Assembly: GCF_018613605.1 (NCBI RefSeq)
Contig: NZ_JAGGPU010000011.1
Location: forward strand, 90,742 to 154,741
DNA: 64,000 nt
Direction of reading: 5' to 3'
From: Pedobacter sp. ISL-64
GTDB taxonomy: Bacteria > Bacteroidota > Bacteroidia > Sphingobacteriales > Sphingobacteriaceae
Shown here piece by piece: positions 25,320 through 34,679 of this stretch. The translations under genes were made by a program, and so were the position numbers. Every line of letters begins with the position of its first letter. Within the stretch, counting starts at the first letter, position 1. The notes under the pieces were generated by a model. That model searched no databases. It was not told the origin of the DNA and saw only the letters and a program-made list of their open reading frames with translations.

Positions 25320-25735
25320 TGAAAAAATATATAACGGTTTTATTGATGTTGATCTCTTTTACGGCTGTTGCGCAGGTAAATGTACATACCGATATGCGTA
25401 CGCCCACCTGGAACCTGATCGGCTTAAAATACGATAAACAGGTAAAACCATTGGTTTGGCAGGCTGTTTTTCCGCTGGCATTAAAAGCAATCAATAACAA
25501 GATCATTGAAATCCCAGGCTATATTATTCCAACCAAGGTTGGTAATAGTTTTACCGAGTTTATGTTTTCTATTGTGCCCATTGCCTCCTGCCCGTATTGT
25601 GGCACGGGCGATATCCCTTCGATGATAGAAGTGAAGACTTTAAAACCGATTACCTGGACCGATGAGCCGATTACCCTGAAAGGCAAATTTATAATCAACG
25701 ATCTGGTGATAGCCGATCTACCTTTTTTCTTTTAG
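25316..25735 (+). CDS. DUF3299 periplasmic protein, copy 2, with a probable C-terminal frameshift
   Basis: A 139-residue close paralogue of copy 1 (PTWNLIGLKYD, IPGYIIPTKVGNSF, SCPYCGTGDIPSM). After KFIINDL the frame ends VIADLPFFF. Removing one codon step shows the old frame: from about 25697 the alternative frame reads GDSRSTFFLLDAIKR, which aligns with GDDRSEFFLLNAKQL of copy 1, and its stop TGA at 25750-25752 would overlap the next ATG exactly as copy 1 overlaps copy 2. A one-base loss (or sequencing error) near 25697 is the simplest explanation. The catalytic or metal Cys pair is intact. Confidence 0.85.
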   Translation: MMKKYITVLLMLISFTAVAQVNVHTDMRTPTWNLIGLKYDKQVKPLVWQAVFPLALKAINNKIIEIPGYIIPTKVGNSFTEFMFSIVPIASCPYCGTGDIPSMIEVKTLKPITWTDEPITLKGKFIINDLVIADLPFFF

Positions 25736-25748
25736 ATGCTATAAAACG

Positions 25749-26198
25749 ATGAGATATTTGCATTTTATTTTCTTTCTGTTTTCCGTTTGCTCAGTTAGTG
25801 CACAAACGCAAAAGCACAACCCAAAAGATCAATTGCGATCTTTAAACTGGGATGTAATCGGCTCGGTGAAATTTGAACTTACCGAAAAGAACGAACTTTT
25901 GCCCCTGTTTACTGAATCGATCAGACGTTTTGAGAATAGGGAGTTTGATTTAACAGGTTACCTGATCCCTATAAAAAGTGGACAGAAACAACAGCAATTT
26001 CTTTTGGCTACCCTTCCCATTAACCAATGTTATTTTTGTGGGCAAAATGGTATTCCGGTAATGATTATGGTTGAGATGAGAATTGCTGTGCCTTATAACG
26101 AAAAACCCATCCATGTACGGGGGATTTTAAAATTGGAACAAAAGGATGCGAGCTATGCACCGCCAATAAGCATCAAAAATGCCAAACTGATTAATTAA
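25749..26198 (+). CDS. DUF3299-like periplasmic protein, copy 3 (diverged)
   Basis: A 149-residue secreted protein (signal peptide ends SVSAQ). The fold elements LNWDVIGSVKF, FDLTGYLIPIKSG and the CxxC motif NQCYFCGQNGIPVM match copies 1 and 2, but overall identity is much lower. It is the last of three tandem copies, with the Fur-family gene 21 bases downstream. Confidence 0.8.
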   Translation: MRYLHFIFFLFSVCSVSAQTQKHNPKDQLRSLNWDVIGSVKFELTEKNELLPLFTESIRRFENREFDLTGYLIPIKSGQKQQQFLLATLPINQCYFCGQNGIPVMIMVEMRIAVPYNEKPIHVRGILKLEQKDASYAPPISIKNAKLIN

Positions 26199-26218
26199 TT
26201 GCTTATTTTTGTATTGCT

Positions 26219-26656
26219 ATGGAAAACAAAACAGCACGTTTTGAAAAACTTTTGGTTAAAAACGGACTAAAAAGAACTGCCCCACGTTTACAGGTGCTGG
26301 AGATTTTGAGCGGAAGAGATTCTGCAACATCTCAGCCTTACTTGGAGCAGGTGATGGGCAAGGATGCAGACCGGGTTACTTTATACCGTGTTTTGCAGGC
26401 TTTCGAAGAAAAAGGGATTATACATAAGGTTTTAGATCAACAGGGTACAGCCAATTATGCCATCTGTTCTGATGGCTGCAGTGCACACGAACACCATGAT
26501 GAACATGTGCATTTTAACTGCGATAACTGTCATAAAATTTACTGTTTGGATACCGTTAAAATTCCGGCATTAAAAGTTCCTGCCGGATTTAAAGTAGAGC
26601 ACCTGAACCTGATTGCTACCGGTTTATGCGCAAGCTGTTCGGATAAGGTAAATTAA
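26219..26656 (+). CDS. Fur-family transcriptional regulator (Zur/Fur type)
   Basis: A 145-residue metal-dependent repressor. An N-terminal winged helix (LKRTAPRLQVLEIL, DRVTLYRVLQAFEEKGI) is followed by the His-rich hinge HEHHDEHVHF and two CxxC pairs, Cys 101/104 and 137/140, that form the structural zinc site. The position at the end of the zinc-type operon favours Zur over Fur. It probably binds the palindromes at 22366-22418. TATTTTTG at 26204-26211 is a possible internal promoter. Confidence 0.88.
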   Translation: MENKTARFEKLLVKNGLKRTAPRLQVLEILSGRDSATSQPYLEQVMGKDADRVTLYRVLQAFEEKGIIHKVLDQQGTANYAICSDGCSAHEHHDEHVHFNCDNCHKIYCLDTVKIPALKVPAGFKVEHLNLIATGLCASCSDKVN

Positions 26657-26659
26657 AGT

Positions 26660-27643
26660 TTATTGCACCAAAAGATTACAACCCCTGATATCGGCATTGT
26701 CAAACCTGCCCAATACTTCAAAACTTTGATCAGGATTTATTCTGCCCAAATCCTGCGTAGCAATAAATGAACAAGAATTGAGATTGGCCAGATCGATTAC
26801 ATTGATGCCGCCAGTCCTGCCATTCGCCATCAAACTTAAAGGATCGTTGGTGTCGCGGATCAAAACCTTCATCCAGCTGGGGCAGTTAAAGATACCTTCA
26901 CCCAAAGAATAAGCCTGAGAAAGTAGTTCGGTCATCCCATATTCGCTATGGATAGCTTTTACACCAAATCCTTCGGTTAATTGTTCGTGAAGTTCTTCCC
27001 GTACCATTTCTTTACGTTTCCCTTTCATTCCTCCCGTTTCCATTACAATCAGCTCGGGGAAATCGATTTCAAACTGTTCTATAAAATCGAGCAGGGCATA
27101 GGTAACACCAATTAAAACAGTTTTCTGTTTTTTTGATTTAAGATCCAGGAGGGTTTTCAGCAGTTCATCATGGTTGTATAAAAAGTAACCACTTTGTGGG
27201 TGTTTGCTCTTTTCGATCAGATCGTTCACCATGTAGATTAACGATGAACCAGCTCGCTGTTGGTAGGATGGGAGCAGAGCCAAAAAGCAATATTCAGTAA
27301 TATCCCCGTAAAATTGTGCAAAAGCCTGTAGATAGCTCTGTTCATATAATTTCACATTGGTTACATGATGGCTGCTCTGTACCATGCCTGTAGTACCAGA
27401 ACTGCTGAAAGTAATTTCGACAGGATCGGTACTGCTGAGAATGGAATGGCTTTTAAAAAAACTGATTGGTAAAAAAGGGATCTGTGCAATTTCGCTCACC
27501 TCATCAGCATCAACACCTAAATGAAAGATATATTCGCGATAAACATTGCAGTTTTGCGCCTGTAACTTAAAAACGTTTAAGGCAAGGGCGTTAAACGCAT
27601 CGGTACTTTTTACAGAAAATATATCGTTAGCTGTTAAATCCAC
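26660..27643 (-). CDS. LuxE/PaaK-family acyl-protein synthetase
   Basis: A 327-residue ATP-dependent acyl-activating enzyme: the phosphate-binding motif SSSGTTG is at residues 80-86, and later conserved blocks are VMETGGMKGKRKEM, HSEYGMTELL and IATQDLGRI. Proteins of this type activate a carboxylate as the acyl-adenylate, as LuxE does with fatty acids. In Bacteroidota the substrate is unknown. It converges on the Fur-family gene with only 3 bases between stops. Confidence 0.8.
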   Translation of the reverse strand: MDLTANDIFSVKSTDAFNALALNVFKLQAQNCNVYREYIFHLGVDADEVSEIAQIPFLPISFFKSHSILSSTDPVEITFSSSGTTGMVQSSHHVTNVKLYEQSYLQAFAQFYGDITEYCFLALLPSYQQRAGSSLIYMVNDLIEKSKHPQSGYFLYNHDELLKTLLDLKSKKQKTVLIGVTYALLDFIEQFEIDFPELIVMETGGMKGKRKEMVREELHEQLTEGFGVKAIHSEYGMTELLSQAYSLGEGIFNCPSWMKVLIRDTNDPLSLMANGRTGGINVIDLANLNSCSFIATQDLGRINPDQSFEVLGRFDNADIRGCNLLVQ

Positions 27644-27775
27644 ACGGTAAAAGTCAATGCCGTAAAGTTAAGGTTTTTAATGATTATCCATCAATTGGAG
27701 CAGTCTTAAAATAGCCAAACCGCATATTAAATTATTATTTGCAAAGCAATTGCAGCAGACCTATGTTAGTTTAGT

Positions 27776-27927
27776 CCCGCCATTCGCTTTATACCGATGA
27801 AGAATCGGTATGTTCGCTGCTGTCGGGTTTAGTTTAGTGAGGCTTGTGCTGCTATATCGGTTTACCTTGCACAAGTCTTGTTTTTTAGCCCTGACAGAAG
27901 CGGGCACGCAGTAAAGCGGATGGCAGG
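27776..27927. repeat. Large nested inverted repeat (structured intergenic element)
   Basis: Four nested pairings fit in about 150 bases: CCCGCCATTCGCTTTA (27776-27791) with 27912-27927; TACCGAT with ATCGGTA (27792-27810); CGCTGCTGTCGGG (27815-27827) with 27889-27902; and CTTGTGC with GCACAAG (27843-27875). A further AAAGCGAATGGCG at about 27941 repeats the outer arm. This composition (CCTGACAGAAGCG, AGCGGATGGCAGGA) recalls repeats I know from Bacteroidota intergenic regions. No ORF inside is credible. Confidence 0.7.
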
Positions 27928-28010
27928 ACCTGCTTTAAAAAAAGCGAATGGCGTTGCGCTTCAAAAAAGAAATACTTTAAATCACAACCTTGCAGTAAAT
28001 TACGCAAGCA

Positions 28011-28370
28011 TTATGCTATTTTCTCGTCAGTTTTTTTTGCCAGCATCGCCATGCGGAACTGATAACCACAGTAACCGCTAATACCGGCAACCAAGCCACT
28101 TAAAATTCCCGTAACCAACAGCAGTGCCCACCACAATTTTACACCAGTCATCACGGCCACACGGCCAGCAAGGACGTTATCATTAGGCAAGCTTTTAAAT
28201 AAAGCATATCCGATCCAAAGTAAGAAAACAGCAAGAAAAGACTGCCAAAAGGCTATTTTTCCTGTTTTGCCAATAATGCCGCAGGTGGCAAAAGAAATTA
28301 CAATAATGATCCACCAGGGGGCAATCATTTGTAAAAGGAAACAGATTATTAATATAACAATGAAAACCAT
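28011..28370 (-). CDS. Small integral membrane protein
   Basis: A 119-residue hydrophobic protein with about four membrane segments (2-17, 18-33, 40-60, 76-100) and a short basic C-terminus. No family recognised. It is separated by only 6 bases from the penicillin acylase gene on the same strand, so it is likely co-transcribed with it. Confidence 0.75.
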   Translation of the reverse strand: MVFIVILIICFLLQMIAPWWIIIVISFATCGIIGKTGKIAFWQSFLAVFLLWIGYALFKSLPNDNVLAGRVAVMTGVKLWWALLLVTGILSGLVAGISGYCGYQFRMAMLAKKTDEKIA

Positions 28371-28376
28371 TTTAGC

Positions 28377-30806
28377 CTATTTAGAAATTTTTAAACGAGA
28401 AATAACCGTACCCGATTTATCATCAGGACTTTGCATATAAAACAGATCGTACAATTTGCCATTTGCCCAGGTATCGATCATATTGTCATAAAATTTGCTT
28501 CCAGGATTACCTGATTGGCCACCTGGATAAACCCCATGTCCTTTTGGCGTTTTACCCAGTTCGATCACCATCCGCCATGAAGGTCCGTTGGCTTCGCTCA
28601 AAGCATTAATGGCAGTTTTCGCACCACCAATCTGTAAAACTTTCGAGCCGAATCCTGGTATTTTGGCCAGGTGTGGCACATTGGTCTGTTTTACATTTGC
28701 CCAGTCCCAATCTTTGTTTATCGGCCCAAAGCGTCTTTCCAAACTATCGCAGCTATATTTAAAAGCTTCGTTAACCAGTTCAGATAATGTTTCTTTTTTG
28801 CTGGTATTGATATTATCATACCATGTTGCATTGGGTTCCTTCAAGATCATTTCCACCGTGCGGTCTCTCGAAGGGTAACGCATCGGGACTCCTTTAACCT
28901 CGAATTCGTCCGCCCAGATATCATGTGATAAGCGTTTGGTCCATATCTCAAATACGCTGGCTGCAATTTCATGAGCATCATAACGTTTGTTCCACTTGTT
29001 CAGGTATGCCAATGCTTCTTTTTGTGTTGCGTTTAATTGTTCGTTGTTTAATAAGGGCAATAAAGCAGGAACCAGGTTTTGTGCCATAATGCTATAATTA
29101 TCAGTCTGCATCAAACGGATGCTATCCAATGTAGCCTTGTTCATGGCCGATAAGCGGTCATTGATCCTTTTGCCTCGCTCGTAAGGTGCAAATTCCCAGT
29201 TGATGTAGTATGGATAGGTGGTATCGGTAGAAGACTGATTTGCAGAGCTTACAAAGCCACGCGGCGGATTCTTAACTGTTGGATTCTGTGCATTCGGGAT
29301 CCAGCCATGCCAATCGTAGGCCGGGTCTGTGCCATCAAGGATAAACTTGCCCTGATCCTTCCACTTTAGGGGGAATTTACCATTTGGCGTAATGGCAATA
29401 TCATTATCTACACTAGCAAAAACAAAGTTTTGTGCAGGTGCGGTATAAAAAGTTAAGGCCTTACGGTAGTCGTTATAATTTTTCCCACGGTTCAGGTAAT
29501 AGAAAGTCATGAGTTCGTTCGACTCATCATGTGCGATCCACCTCAAAGCGTCGCCAACAGGCACATTATCTGCCCTGCCGTATTTTGGTTTCTGGAAATA
29601 TACCACCGGCCCATGATGCGTGTAGTAAACGGTATCTATTTCATCTTTTCCACCACGGATTTTAATCGTTTCCAATCTCTTTGTTGTGGCTTTCCATTTA
29701 TTGTTGTACCAATATTCGTTGTGGCTGGAATCTTTAAACTTGATCTGATAAAAATCCAGTACATCGGCTGCAACATTGGTCACGCCCCAGGCTATTTTCT
29801 GGTTAAAACCTATAATTACGCCAGGAGCGCCAGGCAATGAAACGCCATAAGTATTTACGCCCGGTGCATGTAGTTGGATCTGATACCAGATTGAAGGAAG
29901 TGTTAAATCCAAATGTGGATCGTTTGCCAAAATCGGATATCCTGATGCAGTTTTGGCTCCAGATAAAGCCCAGTTATTACTGCCAATGCCTTCTATTTTT
30001 TCGGTTGTTTTTACCCGGCCGGTTTGCGCCTGTGTGAAGCTTTCTGGTGTTTTAGGTGTTGCTAAAGGAGAGAAATCCCATTTTGTGCCAACAGGGATGA
30101 TCGGGTCTTCGCGGAACGGATAATCCGGGAAAAGATTTTTGGTCACCTCGGGGCCGAATTTTTTCAAGATGTTTGTCATGTAAAATTCGTCAGAACCCAT
30201 GGCTAAAACCGCCGACATCTGTTTTAGGAGCAGCGCACATTTTACAGGCGTCCAGTTTTCAGGCTTAAAATCGAGTATTTTGTATTCTAAAGGATAATTG
30301 GCTTTAGAAAGCGTTTTGATATAGGCATTGATCCCTTCGGTATAAGCTAAGATCATTTCTTTTGCCTTAGGATCGGCCATCATACCTTTTAACGAGTTTT
30401 CTGCGCCATAAACCATACCCATCCGGCGCTGGTAGCGATCTACCTCTATCGCTTTATCGCCAACTACTTCGCTAATTCTACCCGCAGCAAAACGGGTCTG
30501 GAAATCCATTTGCCAAAGGCGGTGCATAGCGGTTACATAACCTTGTGCCAGATATAGATCGTGATCATTCTGTGCAAAAATATGTGGAATCATACGGTCG
30601 TCAAAAACGATTTCGATTTTATCTATTGCCCCTTTAATTTTCGCTTTATGGTTAAACATAAAATGATTGTTCTCTGCATTTTGCCAGAAACCCATAAACG
30701 GATCTAGGAATTTCAACAGTGGAGGTGTACTACCTAATTTGGTGTTAAATAAAAAAGCTAATGCTATCGGAATAATGATGCAGAATACGGCTTTAATTTT
30801 ATTCAT
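28377..30806 (-). CDS. Penicillin acylase family protein (Ntn hydrolase)
   Basis: An 809-residue, probably periplasmic amidase with an N-terminal membrane anchor or signal (residues 5-20). Penicillin acylases are made as one chain and cleave themselves before the catalytic nucleophile, here predicted as S276 in EGIGSNNWALSG. The A chain contains VTAMHRLWQMDFQTRFAAGR and the B chain contains NDPHLDLTLPSIWYQ and WGVTNVAADVLDFY. Natural substrates may be N-acyl homoserine lactones, acylated peptides or side chains of antibiotics. It is the first gene of a two-gene unit. Confidence 0.9.
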   Translation of the reverse strand: MNKIKAVFCIIIPIALAFLFNTKLGSTPPLLKFLDPFMGFWQNAENNHFMFNHKAKIKGAIDKIEIVFDDRMIPHIFAQNDHDLYLAQGYVTAMHRLWQMDFQTRFAAGRISEVVGDKAIEVDRYQRRMGMVYGAENSLKGMMADPKAKEMILAYTEGINAYIKTLSKANYPLEYKILDFKPENWTPVKCALLLKQMSAVLAMGSDEFYMTNILKKFGPEVTKNLFPDYPFREDPIIPVGTKWDFSPLATPKTPESFTQAQTGRVKTTEKIEGIGSNNWALSGAKTASGYPILANDPHLDLTLPSIWYQIQLHAPGVNTYGVSLPGAPGVIIGFNQKIAWGVTNVAADVLDFYQIKFKDSSHNEYWYNNKWKATTKRLETIKIRGGKDEIDTVYYTHHGPVVYFQKPKYGRADNVPVGDALRWIAHDESNELMTFYYLNRGKNYNDYRKALTFYTAPAQNFVFASVDNDIAITPNGKFPLKWKDQGKFILDGTDPAYDWHGWIPNAQNPTVKNPPRGFVSSANQSSTDTTYPYYINWEFAPYERGKRINDRLSAMNKATLDSIRLMQTDNYSIMAQNLVPALLPLLNNEQLNATQKEALAYLNKWNKRYDAHEIAASVFEIWTKRLSHDIWADEFEVKGVPMRYPSRDRTVEMILKEPNATWYDNINTSKKETLSELVNEAFKYSCDSLERRFGPINKDWDWANVKQTNVPHLAKIPGFGSKVLQIGGAKTAINALSEANGPSWRMVIELGKTPKGHGVYPGGQSGNPGSKFYDNMIDTWANGKLYDLFYMQSPDDKSGTVISRLKISK

Positions 30807-31003
30807 AATGGTTAGCTAACAAGTCTTTCGCTAAAGATAGGGCAAAATGACGGTTTATGTTTAATGCAAAATACAACAAACTGTATATCAATCAAAATTA
30901 TAATTCGAATTGAAATTATTATGCTAACATAATTTGTTTAATTCAAAAAAAGAATTTAAGTTTATATAACTAATAATACAAACAACCAAATTAACAATCG
31001 TTT

Positions 31004-33913
31004 ATGAGCAGAATTTTTACACAGATCTTCTATGTGTTATTATTTGTGTACGCAGGTAATATTGCGGCACAAGCACAGAGTATTACGGTGAGCGGTACCG
31101 TAAAAGACAAGCAATCGAAAGAAGGCCTAGCTGGCGTGAGTTTAACCATCAAAGGCCATTCGGGCGGTACAGCCTCCACAAGCAACGGTAGTTTTACATT
31201 TACAACAACAGCTAAAGTTCCCTTTACGTTGGTGGCGTCTTACGTGGGCTATGGTACAGTAGAACAGCAGGTTACCGGGAATGCGACGGGAATTAACCTG
31301 GAACTGGAAACAGCAGTGGTTTTGGGAGGGGATGTGGTTGTTTCAGCATCACGTACGCCTGAGCGTATTTTAGAATCACCGGTTTCTATCGAGCGGATGA
31401 GTGCTGCTTCGATCAGGGAAATTGCCGCACCATCATTTTACGATGCTTTGAACAATATGAAAGGTGTAGAAAGCAGTATGCAGAGTTTAACTTTCAAGTC
31501 GATTAATACGCGTGGTTTCAATTCAAATGGTAATACCCGTTTTAACCAATATATAGATGGAATGGATAACCAGGCCCCTGGACTGAACTTCTCAGTGGGT
31601 AATATTGTGGGTATAACCGAGCTCGATGTAGATAATGTAGAGCTTTTACCAGGTGCTTCATCTGCTCTTTATGGTGCAGGTGGTATTAATGGTACTTTAT
31701 TAATGACTTCAAAAGATCCTTTTAAATATCCCGGCGCAAGCTTTCAGTATAAAACAGGGGTAAACCATGTAAATGATGACAATAGCAGCGTGCAGCCTTT
31801 CAATCAGTTGGATGTGCGCATGGCAAAATCATGGAACAATAAGTTTGGCGTAAAAGCGGCATTTTCGTTCCTTCAGGCTAAAGATTGGTACGGAAATAAT
31901 TATTCAAACTTCGATAGGGTAGCAAGAACTGCAAAATCTGGCGATAGAAACAGCGATCCAAATTACGACGGAATCAACGTTTACGGTGATGAGGTAAGCC
32001 AAAATATGCGTAATGTGGCGCTAAGTGTTCAAAATGCAACCATTGCCGGAATTAATGCAGGGTCTGGTGGTTTAATACCAAACATTAAAACATTAATGGA
32101 CGGGACTTTTGGTGCCGCCATTCCAAATGCAGCCCAGCAAGCGGGGTTTTTGGCGGGATTACCATCTGCATTGCGTGGTCCGGTACAGAATTATTTTCCT
32201 TTTTATGTTGGTTTGAAAGCAGGTTTAATCCCTAATCAAAATATTTCAAGAACTGGTTATAATGAAGAAAACCTGGTTGATTATAGTACCAAATCGTTAA
32301 AAGCATCTGGTGCATTATATTACAACATCAGCAATACAGTACAAATAGTTGGACAGGCCAATTGGGGAACAGGAACTTCGGTATATACCGGTTCTGACCG
32401 TTATTCGCTCCGCAATTTTAATATCGGGCAATATAAATTAGAATTAAAAGGTGAAGATTTCTTTCTTAAAGCCTATACTACGCAGGAACGTTCGGGTGAT
32501 TCTTATATTTCTTCTATTTTGGGCAGTTATATTAATGAATTATCAAAACCATCAACAAGCTGGTTTCCACAATATATTGGTAATTATGTAGGTGCAAGAG
32601 CTGCAGGTCAAACTGATGTACAAGCACAGGCCTTTGCCAGAAGTATTGCAGATCAGGGACGTTTCGCGCCTGGTTCTCCGCAGTTTATACAGGCTAAGGA
32701 TCAGATTATGAATACCACCATCAGTGCCTCAGATCCTAGTAAAGGTATTTATGGTGCAAAGTTCGATGATAAATCTAACCTTTACCATTATGAGGGAATG
32801 TACAACTTTACCAATCTTTTTGATAAAGTGGTAGAATTTCAGGTTGGTGCATCATACCGTTTATATGACTTAAATTCGGCCGGAACAATTTTTAATGACT
32901 TAACAAATTCTATCGATATTAAAGAATACGGTGCATTTGCGCAGATAGGCAAAAAACTTTTTAACGATAAGGTTAAATTTACTTTTGCAGGTCGTTATGA
33001 TAAAAGTCAGAATTTTGAAGGCCGGTTTACACCAAGGGTAACTGGGGTGTTCACAGTTGCAAAAAACAACAACATCAGGATTTCTTACCAAACAGGTTAC
33101 CGTAACCCAACCACACAGAATCAATACATCGACCTTTCGGTAGGTGGAGGTTCTCAAAGATTGATTGGCGGTTTGCCAGAAATTATGTTTTCTAAATACC
33201 ATCTTGATAGTAATAAGCCTTATACCGACGTAAGTTACCGTGCGTTCTTAGCCTCGGCAGCTGCAACAGGAACACCTAACCCTGCATTGTTGCAACAATA
33301 TACTTTTGATGCAAGGGGTGTCCGTCCAGAGAGTGTTCAATCTTATGAGTTAGGTTATAAAGGATTGCTTCTTCCTAATTTATTGGTTGATGCTTATGGT
33401 TATTATAACATTTATAAAGATTTTATCACTGCAGTAGATGTTTATCAGAATGTTAACGGAAGTTTTGTGAAATTCGGTGTTCCGGTTAATGCAGAAGGTA
33501 AAGTAACCTCTTATGGTGCAGCTTTAGGTTTAGATTATTTAGTGGGTAAATATACCATCAGCGGTAACGTTTCCTATAATGAAATCGGCGATTTACCAGT
33601 TAATTACATTAACGATTTCAATACCCCAAAAATCCGCTACAACCTGGGTTTTGGTAATAAAGAAATTATTAAAAACTTTGGTTTTAATTTGGCGTATCGT
33701 TGGCAAGACCAATTCTACTGGAATTCTTCTTTTGCCTCAGGTCAGGTACCTGCATACAGCTCTTTGGATGCTCAGGTGAGTTTAAGGATCCCTTCAGTAC
33801 AATCAATCATAAAACTTGGCGGTTCTAACGTGCTGAACAAATATTATTTTACTTCTTACGGAAATCCATCGGCAGGCGCTATCTATTACGTAGCCATTAG
33901 TTTTAATCCATAA
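31004..33913 (+). CDS. TonB-dependent receptor
   Basis: A 969-residue outer-membrane receptor: signal peptide (cut near NIAAQAQS), a CarboxypepD_reg-like Ig domain (about 28-105), a plug domain (VSASRTPERILESPVSIERM, FKSINTRGF, VELLPGASSALYGAGGINGTLLM) and a long barrel ending in a C-terminal aromatic residue region (YVAISFNP). It is divergent from the acylase gene, with no SusD partner downstream, so it is not a typical SusC. The ligand is unknown. Confidence 0.9.
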   Translation: MSRIFTQIFYVLLFVYAGNIAAQAQSITVSGTVKDKQSKEGLAGVSLTIKGHSGGTASTSNGSFTFTTTAKVPFTLVASYVGYGTVEQQVTGNATGINLELETAVVLGGDVVVSASRTPERILESPVSIERMSAASIREIAAPSFYDALNNMKGVESSMQSLTFKSINTRGFNSNGNTRFNQYIDGMDNQAPGLNFSVGNIVGITELDVDNVELLPGASSALYGAGGINGTLLMTSKDPFKYPGASFQYKTGVNHVNDDNSSVQPFNQLDVRMAKSWNNKFGVKAAFSFLQAKDWYGNNYSNFDRVARTAKSGDRNSDPNYDGINVYGDEVSQNMRNVALSVQNATIAGINAGSGGLIPNIKTLMDGTFGAAIPNAAQQAGFLAGLPSALRGPVQNYFPFYVGLKAGLIPNQNISRTGYNEENLVDYSTKSLKASGALYYNISNTVQIVGQANWGTGTSVYTGSDRYSLRNFNIGQYKLELKGEDFFLKAYTTQERSGDSYISSILGSYINELSKPSTSWFPQYIGNYVGARAAGQTDVQAQAFARSIADQGRFAPGSPQFIQAKDQIMNTTISASDPSKGIYGAKFDDKSNLYHYEGMYNFTNLFDKVVEFQVGASYRLYDLNSAGTIFNDLTNSIDIKEYGAFAQIGKKLFNDKVKFTFAGRYDKSQNFEGRFTPRVTGVFTVAKNNNIRISYQTGYRNPTTQNQYIDLSVGGGSQRLIGGLPEIMFSKYHLDSNKPYTDVSYRAFLASAAATGTPNPALLQQYTFDARGVRPESVQSYELGYKGLLLPNLLVDAYGYYNIYKDFITAVDVYQNVNGSFVKFGVPVNAEGKVTSYGAALGLDYLVGKYTISGNVSYNEIGDLPVNYINDFNTPKIRYNLGFGNKEIIKNFGFNLAYRWQDQFYWNSSFASGQVPAYSSLDAQVSLRIPSVQSIIKLGGSNVLNKYYFTSYGNPSAGAIYYVAISFNP

Positions 33914-33934
33914 CCAGTTAATTGAGTTTTAAGG

Positions 33935-33967
33935 GCCTTCTATGCTAAAAGTATAGAGGGCTTTTTT
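33935..33967 (+). terminator. Terminator after the TonB-dependent receptor
   Basis: A hairpin of about 10 bp with one mismatch (GGCCTTCTAT against ATAGAGGGC), followed by six T. Confidence 0.75.
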
Positions 33968-34077
33968 GTGCCACTATACGACTGGTTTATCCTTGTTGCT
34001 GCTATCTGCATCTGTAAAAAGATCAATGTCGACCGATAAACGGTGACCGAGATAAAGACTAATACATAATTTGATTT

Positions 34078-34560
34078 TTAGATATCTCGACCGGTTTGGT
34101 CAATACCATTAATGGCTACTTCATTCACTAAACCTTGTCCGTAATATCTAATTAGTTCATTTTTTTCATCACTATTTCCCCGCTCCAATACTCTTTGAAT
34201 AACAGATTTATATTGGCTTTTCCAGTTTATTTTATCAAAATCTGTATCCCAAAAAAGTATCTTTCTGATAATTGATAAATCAGGTTTATCGGCTGCATTC
34301 TGTTTATCTTTTTCTTTCTGTATCTCATAGTAAGCCTGGAGTATCAGCATGGTACCCTCTTCTAAACCTAAAATTTGATCTAGCTTAATGGAAAGTGAAG
34401 CTGTAACTCCTCTCTTACCTTTTGTAATATCATTTAAGGTTTGAGGATATTCGTTTAAAGAAAGCGCCAATGGGCCCTTTTTAAGCCTCCTTTTTTTAAG
34501 CTCCCGTTCCAGTATAAAGCCGGGATGGATACCTTTAAACTTATTGATCAATTTTTCCAT
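34078..34560 (-). CDS. HigA-like XRE antitoxin with C-terminal DUF6922-like domain
   Basis: A 160-residue protein. The N-terminus (KGIHPGFILERELKKRRL and then TLNDITKGKRGVTASLSIKLD) is the HigA-type helix-turn-helix. The C-terminus contains LFWDTDFDKINWKSQYKSVI and RVLERGNSDEKNELIRYYG, which resembles the small domain I know as DUF6922. No toxin gene adjoins, so it may be an orphan antitoxin or a stand-alone regulator. The ATG at 34560 is preferred over a TTG two codons upstream. Confidence 0.7.
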   Translation of the reverse strand: MEKLINKFKGIHPGFILERELKKRRLKKGPLALSLNEYPQTLNDITKGKRGVTASLSIKLDQILGLEEGTMLILQAYYEIQKEKDKQNAADKPDLSIIRKILFWDTDFDKINWKSQYKSVIQRVLERGNSDEKNELIRYYGQGLVNEVAINGIDQTGRDI

Positions 34561-34578
34561 GTTCAAAAATAAACAAAA

Positions 34579-34604
34579 ATGTTTATAAATTTATGTTTGT
34601 AAAT
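34579..34604. promoter_or_regulatory. Direct repeat upstream of the HigA-like gene
   Basis: ATGTTTATAAAT (34579-34590) and ATGTTTGTAAAT (34593-34604) differ at one base and are spaced 14 bases apart. They lie just upstream of the start codon of the minus-strand gene and could be an autoregulatory site. AT-rich chance similarity is possible. Confidence 0.3.
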
Positions 34605-34679
34605 AATTTACAATCTAGCTTTCTATTAAATAAAGGATGATACTAAATCTTATGGTAAAATTGTGAAATAACATGGCTT

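Noticed and set aside
27878..28081. 67-residue plus-strand ORF over the structured repeat
   Set aside because: It lies largely within inverted-repeat DNA and has no recognised features.
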